From Hyphomicrobiales bacterium (GTDB lineage Bacteria > Pseudomonadota > Alphaproteobacteria > Rhizobiales > Rhizobiaceae): 64,000 bases of DNA. Position 1 is the first letter of the stretch; every line of letters begins with the position of its first letter. Shown piece after piece: positions 8,441-17,024 of this stretch. Location of the stretch: positions 1-64,000 of the forward strand of contig UCIT01000017.1 of NCBI GenBank assembly GCA_900472625.1. The letters are read 5' to 3'. Below the pieces are notes generated by a model that did no database searches, was not told the DNA's origin, and saw only the letters and a program-made list of their open reading frames with translations. Position numbers and translations under genes: made by a program.

Positions 8441-9739
8441 TCAGCCGGCAGCTTCCACCGGCGCATATGTCCAGGGATCAATGCTTGCCGGGCGACCGGC
8501 CAGCGAAAGGCTGGCAGTGCGCGGCGCCGTTTCCGAAATCACCTTGCCGCGCCTGACGACGGCAAGCCGACCGGCTTTCAACCGGACTGCTTCGATCGCG
8601 TCCCGCGCCTCGATGAGCACGAAATCGGCGTTGCAGCCGGGGGCAATGCCGTAGCCTTCAAGTCCGAACGTCTTGGCCGGATTGGTGGTCACTGCCTGGA
8701 AGCAGGCCTTCACCGCATCGCGGCTGGTCATGTGGCCGGTGTGGACAGCCATGTGAGCGACCTCCAGCATGTCGGCATTGCCAAAGCTGTACCACGGGTC
8801 CATGCAGGAATCCTGCCCGAGCGCCACATTGACGCCGAGTGCCATCAGTTCTGGTACCCGCATCATGCCGCGACGTTTCGGGTAAGTGTCGTGTCGTCCC
8901 TGAAGCACGATGTTGGCAAGCGGGTTCGGTATGCACTGAATGTCGGCTTCCGCGATCAGCGGCAGCAGTTTCGAGGCGTAGTAGTTGTCCATCGAATGCA
9001 TAGACGTCAGATGCGAGCCGGCGACCCGCCCCTGCAGCCCCAATCTCTGCGTCTCGTAGGCCAGTGTCTCGATGTGGCGCGACATGGGATCGTCGGTCTC
9101 GTCGCAATGGAGATCGACAAGCAGCCCGCGTTCAGCAGCGATCTCGCAGAGTGCTTTGACCGAAAACCGGCCATCCTCCATGGTCCGCTCGAAATGCGGG
9201 ATGCCGCCGACGACATCGACGCCCATATCAAGCGACCGGATGAGGTTATTTGCAGCCGTTGGAGAGCGATAGAACCCATCCTGCGGAAATGCCACCAGTT
9301 GCAGATCGAGGTAGTCCTTGACGAGGTCCTTGACCTCCAGCAATGCCTCGACACCGACGAGCCTGTCATCGCAGACATCGACATGCGAGCGCACGGCGAG
9401 CAGTCCCTGCGCAACCGCAAGATCACAATATTTCAGGGCGCGTTCGATCACCGCTTCCTTGGTCAGCAGCGGCTTGAGTTCACCCCATAGCTGAATGCCC
9501 TCGAGCAGAGTGCCGGAGCGATTGAGGCGCGGCGTCCCAAGCGACAGGGTCGCATCCATGTGAAAGTGAATATCGATGAACGGCGGAGACACAAGACGGC
9601 CGCCAGCGTCGATCACCCGACCGGCTTCACCCTCGATGCTGCGCTCGACGGCGACAATCTTCCCACCGTTGACGGCGATGTCGATGTCGGTGCGATCGTC
9701 GGCAAGAGTGGCGTGGCGAACGATAAGGTCGAAAGTCAT
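8441..9739 (-). CDS. Cytosine deaminase-family amidohydrolase
   Basis: This 432-residue enzyme resembles CodA, which converts cytosine to uracil and ammonia. Key residues line up with the family: H58 and H60 (DIHFH), H211 in HCDETDD with E214 as the likely proton shuttle, H243 (GSHLTS), and the metal-binding Asp in LGQDSCMDPWYSFG. CodA relatives also deaminate isocytosine, creatinine or triazine products, so the substrate is not certain. The start at 9739 matches the family N-terminus; an extension to 9805 is unsupported. It converges with the VOC gene with nine bases between stops. Confidence 0.85.
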   Translation of the reverse strand: MTFDLIVRHATLADDRTDIDIAVNGGKIVAVERSIEGEAGRVIDAGGRLVSPPFIDIHFHMDATLSLGTPRLNRSGTLLEGIQLWGELKPLLTKEAVIERALKYCDLAVAQGLLAVRSHVDVCDDRLVGVEALLEVKDLVKDYLDLQLVAFPQDGFYRSPTAANNLIRSLDMGVDVVGGIPHFERTMEDGRFSVKALCEIAAERGLLVDLHCDETDDPMSRHIETLAYETQRLGLQGRVAGSHLTSMHSMDNYYASKLLPLIAEADIQCIPNPLANIVLQGRHDTYPKRRGMMRVPELMALGVNVALGQDSCMDPWYSFGNADMLEVAHMAVHTGHMTSRDAVKACFQAVTTNPAKTFGLEGYGIAPGCNADFVLIEARDAIEAVRLKAGRLAVVRRGKVISETAPRTASLSLAGRPASIDPWTYAPVEAAG

Positions 9740-9983
9740 GAAATAGCGCTCCGCGACATGCAATTGGTCTACCCTGCACCTTAGGTAAATCACCAGCGGC
9801 AGCAATAGGTTGAACGATGCTTTGTTCGATTTTTCAGCGCTTTCCGACCGTGGCGATATCTTGGGCTGAAGATTGTCGTTCTATCGAGACGTCACGGTCG
9901 AAAACCCACCCGACGTCATGAAAGCGTCACGTGCCTCTGCCATGCGTTCGGGCCGCAACAGCGTTTCATTACCCGGGTTCAGA

Positions 9984-10820
9984 ATGACATCTTCAGCTAT
10001 CTCCGCACGCCTTTCGCCATCCGCCTCCCCTCGCCTGATCACCTTGGCATCGACGGTCGTCAAGGCCGGCGAAACGGCGCGCGCGTCCCTGAAACGCCGT
10101 CGCGTGACCGAGATGGTTTCGAAAGCGCCGCGTGACTACCAGACCGAAATCGACGTGACCGTCGAACGGATCATCGTCGACCAGATGGTCCAGGCATTTC
10201 CAGCCTATTCCATCAAGGGCGAGGAGGATGTCGGCAATCGCGTCGCTGACGAGAACGCGCCCGTCATCTACATCGACCCGATCGATGGCACGACCAACTT
10301 CGCCTGGGGCATCCCGCATTTCGGCATGACCATCGCGATCGCAGAGGCTGGCACAATCGTAGCCGGCGTCGTCTACGACCCGATGCTCGACGAATTGTTC
10401 AGCGCCGAACTCGGCGGCGGAGCCTATCTCAACGGCGAACGCATTGTCTGCGTTCACAATGCAGACATCGAAAACGTGGTCGTCGGCGCTGGCCTACCGG
10501 TCCCCGGTCAGGTCAAGGCAGTCCCTGAAGCCGTTTATTTCGATGCGCTGAAGCGATTGATGGCCAATACGGCAGGCGTTCGGAGGCTAGGCTCCGCGGC
10601 ATTGTCGATAGCCTACGTCGCATCCGGCCGCCTGGACGGTTTCTTTGAGGATGGATTGTCGATGCATGACTACGGAGCTGCAGCCCTGCTGGTCACGGAG
10701 GCCGGTGGGCGCGTCTCTGCCTTCAACGGCGGACCGGTCACGGCCAACGGCGACATCCTTGCCGGCAACATGTCCCTCCACCCCTGGCTGGTCGAGGGGC
10801 TTGAAGGCGAACGAGGTTAG
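9984..10820 (+). CDS. Inositol monophosphatase-family phosphatase
   Basis: This 278-residue enzyme hydrolyses phosphate from inositol phosphates or similar small phosphoesters. It carries the family metal sites GEED (residues 79-82) and DPIDGTTNF (98-106), and near the end MHDYGAAALLVTEAGG, where most relatives have WD in place of HD. The start is uncertain: ATG at 9918 and 9942 and a TTG at 9873 are possible, but 9984 gives a normal family N-terminus. Its stop overlaps that of the oppositely oriented phosphodiesterase gene within TTAG at 10817-10820. It is probably functionally tied to the phospho-compound importer next door. Confidence 0.82.
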   Translation: MTSSAISARLSPSASPRLITLASTVVKAGETARASLKRRRVTEMVSKAPRDYQTEIDVTVERIIVDQMVQAFPAYSIKGEEDVGNRVADENAPVIYIDPIDGTTNFAWGIPHFGMTIAIAEAGTIVAGVVYDPMLDELFSAELGGGAYLNGERIVCVHNADIENVVVGAGLPVPGQVKAVPEAVYFDALKRLMANTAGVRRLGSAALSIAYVASGRLDGFFEDGLSMHDYGAAALLVTEAGGRVSAFNGGPVTANGDILAGNMSLHPWLVEGLEGERG

Positions 10821-11659
10821 CCGAGAAGAAGCGCCTCGATACCGACCGGATCATCGGTAGTGATCTGGTCGACCTTCAGGGCCAGAAGGCGACGAACGAT
10901 GGGGAGTGCTGCCGGGACGGCGGAATTGATCGTGTAGGCATCGATGCGGCGGTCGGCTCGATGGAAGGCAGCGACAAGATCGTAGCCCGCATCCTCGGCA
11001 AACAGCACGAGTTTATGGTGCAGGTAAATCATCTGCGCGCGAGGCGAAGCGCTTACCGCATCAGCGACGAAGCCTTCAAAATCACGGCTGTCTTGCAAGC
11101 GCTCGATCGCACCATCGTGGCAAGGGTCGTAGCCGATCGGCATATCAGGAACAGCTTGCGACATGCGCTCGACCGCTTCCGGGTCGCCGGCGGACAGGAT
11201 GACCGACCGGGCGACCGGCCCGATCGCCGTCGCAAATACCGCAATGTCTTCCTCACGAATGGCTGTCGATTGCTCCTTGAGATCAAGCTGCAGGATGGCG
11301 TGATCATGCACCTTCGTATCGGCGAGGAGCCGGCCGAGATCGTCGATCAGGATGACCGGATGCGCTGTCGGCTCTCCGAACGGGTCGCGAAGATGCAACG
11401 TGCGCAGCAGGCTTTCCGTCGCGTCAAGCACGCGCCCGCTGCCCGTCGTCGCCTGGTTCAATGTCTCGTCGTGCAGGACCGCAAAACCCGCGCCATTGTA
11501 GCGCACAAGATCGATCTCGACGCTGGCGCCAAGGGTCATGGCCTCGGCAATACGTTGTCCCGTGAACGAGATGTCGCCGGCATAGCGGTGGCCGCGATGC
11601 CATTTCAGCCAAGTCTTGTGGCCTTCCGTGTCGATCGCGATGCCGTTGCGCTCAGACAT
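10817..11659 (-). CDS. Glycerophosphodiester phosphodiesterase
   Basis: This 280-residue protein belongs to the GDPD TIM-barrel family, which cleaves glycerophosphodiesters to glycerol 3-phosphate and an alcohol. The active-site residues are present: H21-R22 (HRG), E48 and D50 (VEIDL), and H63 (VLHDETL). I see no signal peptide, so it acts in the cytoplasm on imported material. The ATG at 11659 overlaps the last codons of the upstream ATPase gene (ATGTCTGA), pointing to translational coupling; an ATG at 11677 is an alternative. Operon position suggests it processes the cargo of this importer. Confidence 0.85.
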   Translation of the reverse strand: MSERNGIAIDTEGHKTWLKWHRGHRYAGDISFTGQRIAEAMTLGASVEIDLVRYNGAGFAVLHDETLNQATTGSGRVLDATESLLRTLHLRDPFGEPTAHPVILIDDLGRLLADTKVHDHAILQLDLKEQSTAIREEDIAVFATAIGPVARSVILSAGDPEAVERMSQAVPDMPIGYDPCHDGAIERLQDSRDFEGFVADAVSASPRAQMIYLHHKLVLFAEDAGYDLVAAFHRADRRIDAYTINSAVPAALPIVRRLLALKVDQITTDDPVGIEALLLG

Positions 11660-12731
11660 TACCGAGAATCCGATCATGATTGTGTTCTGGCGTCGCCGCC
11701 GATTGATGGACAAGCTTGTTGTCGCGATAAGCGCGGAACACCCGAGCGACCGGCTCGACGCCCATGCCCCTCGCCCAGTTGCTATCCGGCGCCGTCATCG
11801 CCTTCAACCGTGTTCCGTCGGCAAGATCGATATCGACGATCTTATGCGTGCCGAAATCGATGCTGCGGTGAATGATCGCGGTCGAAAAGCTGCTGGACGC
11901 ACGCAACGACACCGCCTCGGGGCGCAGAGCGAGCACGACATCGCCATCGTCGATCGGCACCGACACGGGAAACGCCGGATGCTGGCTCTTGCCACCGCAT
12001 ATGCTCGTCCTGATGAAGTTCATCGATCCGATGAACCCGGCGACAAATTCGGTCTGCGGCTCACGGTAGACGACATCCGGCGGCGCGATCTGCTCGGTGC
12101 CCCCGTCACGCATCACGACAATGCGGTCGGCAAGCGCCAGCGCCTCGTCCTGCCCATGGGTGACGAACAGCGTGGTGATCCCGAGCCGCTGCTGTATATC
12201 CCGCACCTCTTCCCGTAAGCGTTCGCGCAGATGCTGATCGAGGCTGGCGAAGGGTTCGTCGAGAAGCAGGATTTTCGGCTCGAGCACCAGCGATCGCGCA
12301 AGCGCCACACGCTGCTGCTGACCGCCGGAGAGTTGCGTTGTCATCCTCTTGCCGTACTCGGCAAGACCGACGAGCGTCAGAGCGCCCTCGACGCGCTCCT
12401 TGATCTCGGATTTGGGTAGGCGCCGCAGCTTGAGGCCGAAGGCGATGTTGTTGAAGACATCCATGTGCGTCCATAGCGCATGGCTCTGGAACACCATGCC
12501 GGTGGGGCGTCGTTCCGGCGGCAGTGCCGTGACATCCTTCGCGTCGATCAGGATGGAGCCACCAGTCGGCGTTTCGAAGCCACCGATCATCCGCAGCAGC
12601 GTCGACTTGCCGGAACCGGACGGCCCGAGCAGGCATACGAGTTCGCCGTCCTCGACATCGAGCGAGAAGTCACGCACCGCGTGGGACGCGCCGAACGTCT
12701 TCGAGACGTTCTTGATCGTCAAGCGTGCCAT
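11652..12731 (-). CDS. ABC transporter ATP-binding protein (phospho-compound importer)
   Basis: This 359-residue ATPase has Walker A GPSGSGKSTLLRM, signature LSGGQQQRVALARSL and Walker B LLLDEPFASLD, followed by a TOBE domain in the C-terminal third. It belongs with the FbpC/PotA/sugar-phosphate importers. The start at 12731 has GAAAGG eight bases upstream; an upstream ATG at 12764 is less likely. It lies between the permease genes and the phosphodiesterase gene, with an 8-base overlap to the latter, and so energises the importer encoded by the preceding three genes. Confidence 0.88.
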   Translation of the reverse strand: MARLTIKNVSKTFGASHAVRDFSLDVEDGELVCLLGPSGSGKSTLLRMIGGFETPTGGSILIDAKDVTALPPERRPTGMVFQSHALWTHMDVFNNIAFGLKLRRLPKSEIKERVEGALTLVGLAEYGKRMTTQLSGGQQQRVALARSLVLEPKILLLDEPFASLDQHLRERLREEVRDIQQRLGITTLFVTHGQDEALALADRIVVMRDGGTEQIAPPDVVYREPQTEFVAGFIGSMNFIRTSICGGKSQHPAFPVSVPIDDGDVVLALRPEAVSLRASSSFSTAIIHRSIDFGTHKIVDIDLADGTRLKAMTAPDSNWARGMGVEPVARVFRAYRDNKLVHQSAATPEHNHDRILGNV

Positions 12732-12767
12732 CTTAAAGCCTTTCTCGGGCCGAGCCCGATCCAAACG

Positions 12768-13595
12768 TCACGCGCCGAAGCCGCGCGCGAAGGCGCCCGT
12801 TCCGACGACGCGGCGAGCAAACATCAGGGCGATGAACGACGGTACCCACAGCATCACCGATAGAACGGCGCCATACTGAACGACGATCTGGTTGTTGATG
12901 AAGGTGATCATCAGAACCGGCATCGTGCGGATTTCCGGCGCGCCGATCAACCATGCGCCTTCCGTCTCGTAAAACGTTCCGACGAAGGTGAGCAGCAGCG
13001 CCGCGGCGATGGTCGGGGCCGCCTGCGGCAGCGTGATCGACCAGAACACCCGCAGCGGGCCGGCGCCGGCATCGCGGGCGGCCTCCTCCATACGCCGATC
13101 GACATTCTGAAACGCCGCGACGGGAATCCAGATCATCAGCATCAGCGTACCAACCAACTGGATCAGCACCACGCCCCAGAACGTGCTAATCAGCCCGAGC
13201 TTCAAGAAAATACCTGCAATCGCGACCAGCAGGCCAAACTTCGGGAAGGCGTGGGAGGCCAGGAACGACAGGAAGAGCACGTTCTTGCCGGGAAACGACA
13301 TGCGCGCGAAGGCGTAGGCGGCCGGCAGGCAGATGATCGCCGACAGAACCGTCACGGTCGCCGTCAGCCTCAGGCTTAGGAGCAGAGCTTCCCACACGTC
13401 CGAGCGCGACAGCGTCTGCGACCAGAAACGCAGACCGAACTGCTGCGGGATCACCGATGGGTAGCGCCAGACCTCCGTAAACGCCCATGTGCCGACCACG
13501 ATCAATGGAAGTGCGATGAAAAGCGTCAACAGGACGGCGAAGACGATACCCGCCCAATCAGGCCGCGTGCTGATGGCTGTGTTGCCGACCCTCAT
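12768..13595 (-). CDS. ABC transporter permease (second subunit)
   Basis: This 275-residue inner-membrane protein has about six membrane segments, starting near residue 15 (AGIVFAVLLTLFIALPLIVV), and an EAA loop EEAARDAGAGPLRVFWSITLP. The ATG overlaps the stop of the preceding permease gene by four bases (ATGA), as is usual for paired channel subunits. It belongs to the FbpB/PotC-like group of permeases for iron, polyamine, or organophosphate ligands. Confidence 0.86.
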   Translation of the reverse strand: MRVGNTAISTRPDWAGIVFAVLLTLFIALPLIVVGTWAFTEVWRYPSVIPQQFGLRFWSQTLSRSDVWEALLLSLRLTATVTVLSAIICLPAAYAFARMSFPGKNVLFLSFLASHAFPKFGLLVAIAGIFLKLGLISTFWGVVLIQLVGTLMLMIWIPVAAFQNVDRRMEEAARDAGAGPLRVFWSITLPQAAPTIAAALLLTFVGTFYETEGAWLIGAPEIRTMPVLMITFINNQIVVQYGAVLSVMLWVPSFIALMFARRVVGTGAFARGFGA

Positions 13596-14485
13596 TTCGC
13601 GGCCTCCCGGTTCCTGGCGATCGAGCGCACATAAAAGATGCCGAAGACGAGGCAGAAGCCGAAGGAGATCACCGCTTGCGTCAATGCATTAGGGGGATCG
13701 TTGAGATCGGAGAAAGTGCGCTGCATGAACGGCCCCATCATCTCCGGCGACGCCGGCCCGAGCACATAGGGCAAGGTGAAGGAAGAGAAGATGCCAAGGA
13801 TCGCGAAGGACGCAGTGACCAGCAGCGAATTGCCCATGCGCGGCAGGATGATCGAGACGAACACGCGCAGCGGAGAAGCCCCTACGTCGCGCGCGGCTTC
13901 GACCGAGCTTTTTGGAATGGTGCCAAGCCCGGCCGTCAGCATCAGCACCGTCAAAGGCAAGTTGTCCCAGACCAGCCCGATGACCGGTCCCCATGGCGTC
14001 AGATAGGGAGATGGTATTTTTGGCAGGCCGATCGCATTCAGCAGGATATCGACCGTTCCGTTGGGGCCGATGGTCCGGATCAGCGCGTAAGACAGAATGA
14101 TCGACGGCACGAACATCGGGAAGATCGCCAGCCCCTGCACATAGGCCGGCAGGCGGCCCTGCGAGAAGCGCAGGTAAAGCGCGATCGGCAGGCCGATGGC
14201 GAGCAGCATCACGCCGCAGACGAACGTCGTCCACAGCGTTACCCAAAGATTGGCCAGGCTGTAGGAATCGCTAAAGAAGAAAGCGTAGGACGCGAGCGAA
14301 ACCGCCGCGCTTCCGTCCGGCTGCCGAACGAACACGGTCGTGACGACGGCCGCAAGGATCGGATAAACGATCAGCCACGCCAAGAGAAGCACGGGCAGGG
14401 CAACCAGAAGAAGCCCCACCGGACGCTGTGCTTTCGTCGGCGCGACTGCTCGCGCCGACAGCGGCAATGCCATGCCTCTGCGCAT
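13592..14485 (-). CDS. ABC transporter permease (first subunit)
   Basis: This 297-residue permease begins with a basic cytoplasmic tail and a first membrane segment LLLVALPVLLLAWLIVYPIL. The EAA loop is VEAARDVGASPLRVFVSIILP. I place the start at the ATG at 14485, which overlaps the stop of the binding-protein gene (TGATG); a second ATG at 14473 is possible. Together with the next permease and ATPase it forms the membrane complex of the importer. Confidence 0.86.
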   Translation of the reverse strand: MRRGMALPLSARAVAPTKAQRPVGLLLVALPVLLLAWLIVYPILAAVVTTVFVRQPDGSAAVSLASYAFFFSDSYSLANLWVTLWTTFVCGVMLLAIGLPIALYLRFSQGRLPAYVQGLAIFPMFVPSIILSYALIRTIGPNGTVDILLNAIGLPKIPSPYLTPWGPVIGLVWDNLPLTVLMLTAGLGTIPKSSVEAARDVGASPLRVFVSIILPRMGNSLLVTASFAILGIFSSFTLPYVLGPASPEMMGPFMQRTFSDLNDPPNALTQAVISFGFCLVFGIFYVRSIARNREAAK

Positions 14486-15630
14486 CAGGTGCGGCTGATG
14501 CCTGGGGCGACGGTGCGATACCAACCGTCGTTGATCGCTGGCTCCCAATCACCGCTTGGGAAGGTCGGGATCGTCGTCGGGATGACGTCGGCATACTTCT
14601 GGCGCAGTTCGTCAGAAATATGATCCCACGAAACAGCAGGGAAGCCACCGAGTTCGGTTATGATCGCTTCCTGGATTTCCTTGGTCAGCATGAACGCCGA
14701 AAGCGTCAAGGCAGCATCCTTGTTGGCGCCATTCGAAAACACCGTGATACGCGAGAAGTCGCCGCACAGTGCGAGATCGCTGAGCTGCACGAGGCCCGTG
14801 GTCTCCGGCAGAACGCCCTGCGACAGGGCCTGCAGTACCTGGTCCGACCAGACGGGTGTCATGGTGACGACACCCTGCGCAAGCAGCTGGATCGACTGCG
14901 TGTTGCCGGCGGTATAGGCACCCTTTTCATAGAGCGATGGCGCGAGGTCGTTGAGGATCGCCCAGGCCGGCGTCAGCGCCTGGTTGGCGAAGTCGGCGGT
15001 GAAATTGTCGATCGTGAACTTCTTCGGATCGCGACCGTTGGCTTCATGGATCGCACGGCGAACGAAGTTGCCGCCAGAACCGCCCTTGTCGGGACGATTG
15101 TAAATGAACTGGCCGGGGTTGGCTTTGATCCAGGCCGTCAGCTGTTCCCAGGTCTTCGGAGCATCCTTTGGGTCGAGCTTGGTCTTGTCGTAGGCGAGAA
15201 GCACCTGCGAGCCGCGATAGGGAAGCGAGTATGGGCTATCGACGCTCAGCGGGTTGACGTTGCCGAACCCCTCGATGTTGTCAGCAGAGAACTTCACCCA
15301 AAGGCCGGCATCGATGCCACCTGTGGGAAGACGAGGATTGAAGGCCTCGAACAGATCGGACTGCGGATCGGTCTTCGACTTCAGCGCAGCAAGCGCGCGG
15401 TCTGCAATCGCACGCAAGCCGGTGTTGTCGCCACCGTCGGTGACCTTCAGGGCAACGCCAGGATTGGCCTTTTCGAAGGCCGGGCGTACGGTGTTGTTCC
15501 AGAAGTCGATGATGTTGGCGTCTGAGCCGCTGTAGAGATTGATGGTCGCGTCGGCAGCCGATGCGAAACGCGGCAGAGCCAGAAGGCCTGCTGCGGCCGA
15601 TGATGTGACAAGAAACTCGCGTCTGTTCAT
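14485..15630 (-). CDS. ABC transporter substrate-binding protein (Fbp/AfuA-like, Tat signal)
   Basis: This 381-residue periplasmic protein begins with a twin-arginine signal (MNRREFLVTSSAAAGLLALP) and cleavage likely after FASA at residue 25. The mature part (INLYSGSDANIIDFWNNTVRP) resembles the iron/organophosphate branch of binding proteins, which includes AfuA-type sugar-phosphate binders. The operon partners (phosphodiesterase, nearby phosphatase) favour a phosphate ester over ferric iron. The start has GGAGACGG just upstream. It is the first gene of a five-gene minus-strand operon; its promoter must lie in the 163 bases up to 15793. Confidence 0.85.
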   Translation of the reverse strand: MNRREFLVTSSAAAGLLALPRFASAADATINLYSGSDANIIDFWNNTVRPAFEKANPGVALKVTDGGDNTGLRAIADRALAALKSKTDPQSDLFEAFNPRLPTGGIDAGLWVKFSADNIEGFGNVNPLSVDSPYSLPYRGSQVLLAYDKTKLDPKDAPKTWEQLTAWIKANPGQFIYNRPDKGGSGGNFVRRAIHEANGRDPKKFTIDNFTADFANQALTPAWAILNDLAPSLYEKGAYTAGNTQSIQLLAQGVVTMTPVWSDQVLQALSQGVLPETTGLVQLSDLALCGDFSRITVFSNGANKDAALTLSAFMLTKEIQEAIITELGGFPAVSWDHISDELRQKYADVIPTTIPTFPSGDWEPAINDGWYRTVAPGISRT

Positions 15631-15793
15631 ATCCGTCTCCGTTCGGTTCGGGGCCCGCGCCCTCAAGGTCTATGGGCTTGCTACTGCCGGCGCGTAACAG
15701 CGACATGACAAAAACGGTCGCAGAAAGATTTTTTGCACACCCGTGCATCGAAACCTGAGAGCAGGAAATAGGATGCGAACGCCAAAGCCGTCG

Positions 15794-16738
15794 TCAGTTC
15801 TTGAAGACGAAGCAGGTTCGGTTGCTTTTTCGCACCTGTATGCAGACCTCATTGGCCTCCGCCCGTGTCTGCCGAGCGATGCGCGAGACATAGCGAGGCC
15901 GGAAGCCGAAGCTTCTGTCACGTTGGCGAATGATGAGCGGCTGTTCCTGATTGAGCGGCGCCGGCAGTTGCTGAACGGCCTCGAAAAACAGCCGGCGCGC
16001 CACGTCGGGGTTGGCGTTTGCAGCAATCTGCACGCCCCACGGCGCCCAATTGCCCTCCGGCTGCCAGACCGGTTCCGAAATCTTGCGGCGGTTGGCCAAG
16101 GCAACGCAGCTGTCAATGAAGGGGGTATCCTTGGCTAAGGCGTACGCCGTCTCGCCCGGCGTATCGGCCTTCCATTCTTCAACGGTGTGGGCGGTGATCG
16201 CCATCACATAGCTGCGCGTCTCCGATGGCAAACTTCCGCCGCCGAGGAAGTTCGAGAGCCCGTTTTCGCCAGCATTATAGGCGGCCGCGGCCAAGCCGAG
16301 ATTGCCGAAGCGGTCCCGCAGTTCGTCGAGATATTCCGCCGACTTCTGAAGCGCCTCCAGCACATCATAGCTATCCTGCAGGCCGCGCAACTTGGCGGTG
16401 CCCGGCATGAACTGAGCGATCCCCTGCGCACCCTTGTAGCTGAGAGCATCCGGACGAAAGCGGCTTTCCCGCCAGATCAACCGCGCAAAAAAGTCCGGCG
16501 GCAGGTCGTGATCCGCAGCCGTGCGTTCGATGGCGCTACAGAGGTCGATATTGAAGCTATCCTTGCGAATGCACTGCGTTTCCGCAGAGCCGGCAATCGA
16601 GCGCGTGTAAAGGCAGGCAGCTTCTGTCGTTGACGGAGGAGGCTCAGTCGCAAACGCAGGAACAGCCAGCGTCAGGAACGGCACCAGGGGCGAAACTCCG
16701 GCGGCCAGAAGAATAAGCTTGCGTCCGACTGCGAACAT
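15794..16738 (-). CDS. Lytic transglycosylase (SLT family)
   Basis: This 314-residue secreted protein cleaves peptidoglycan glycan strands between N-acetylmuramic acid and N-acetylglucosamine. A signal peptide spans about residues 1-31 (ends VPAFA). The goose-lysozyme-like SLT domain runs from about 70 to 180: the catalytic Glu is E91 in IWRESRF, followed by GAQGIAQFMPGTA and AAAYNAGENGLSNFL. The C-terminal 120 residues are less conserved and contain three Cys that may form disulfides. It stands alone; the neighbouring genes are metabolic, so its role is likely general wall turnover. Confidence 0.88.
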   Translation of the reverse strand: MFAVGRKLILLAAGVSPLVPFLTLAVPAFATEPPPSTTEAACLYTRSIAGSAETQCIRKDSFNIDLCSAIERTAADHDLPPDFFARLIWRESRFRPDALSYKGAQGIAQFMPGTAKLRGLQDSYDVLEALQKSAEYLDELRDRFGNLGLAAAAYNAGENGLSNFLGGGSLPSETRSYVMAITAHTVEEWKADTPGETAYALAKDTPFIDSCVALANRRKISEPVWQPEGNWAPWGVQIAANANPDVARRLFFEAVQQLPAPLNQEQPLIIRQRDRSFGFRPRYVSRIARQTRAEANEVCIQVRKSNRTCFVFKN

Positions 16739-17024
16739 CTGGTCTCGGCGGTGCCATTGGTTTGCGACGCAATCATACCAATCGGTTTATGGCTCGCAGT
16801 CAAGCCGTTGCTAAAGCACGCTGCCATCGCCGCCATAAGATTCGTGAACAAGACAGGAGTGCGTGCGAAGTAATGGGGCGGATCACTATCTACAATGCAT
16901 CCAGTTGCGGTTCGCTGCCAACTCGGCCAGTTTGACGTAGCCGACGCGGACACCCGCTGTCGGTGACACCTAAGCCGGCCCGGCCGAAAGGCCAGAGCTG
17001 GCGCCCCCTTGGAGGACGGATCCG

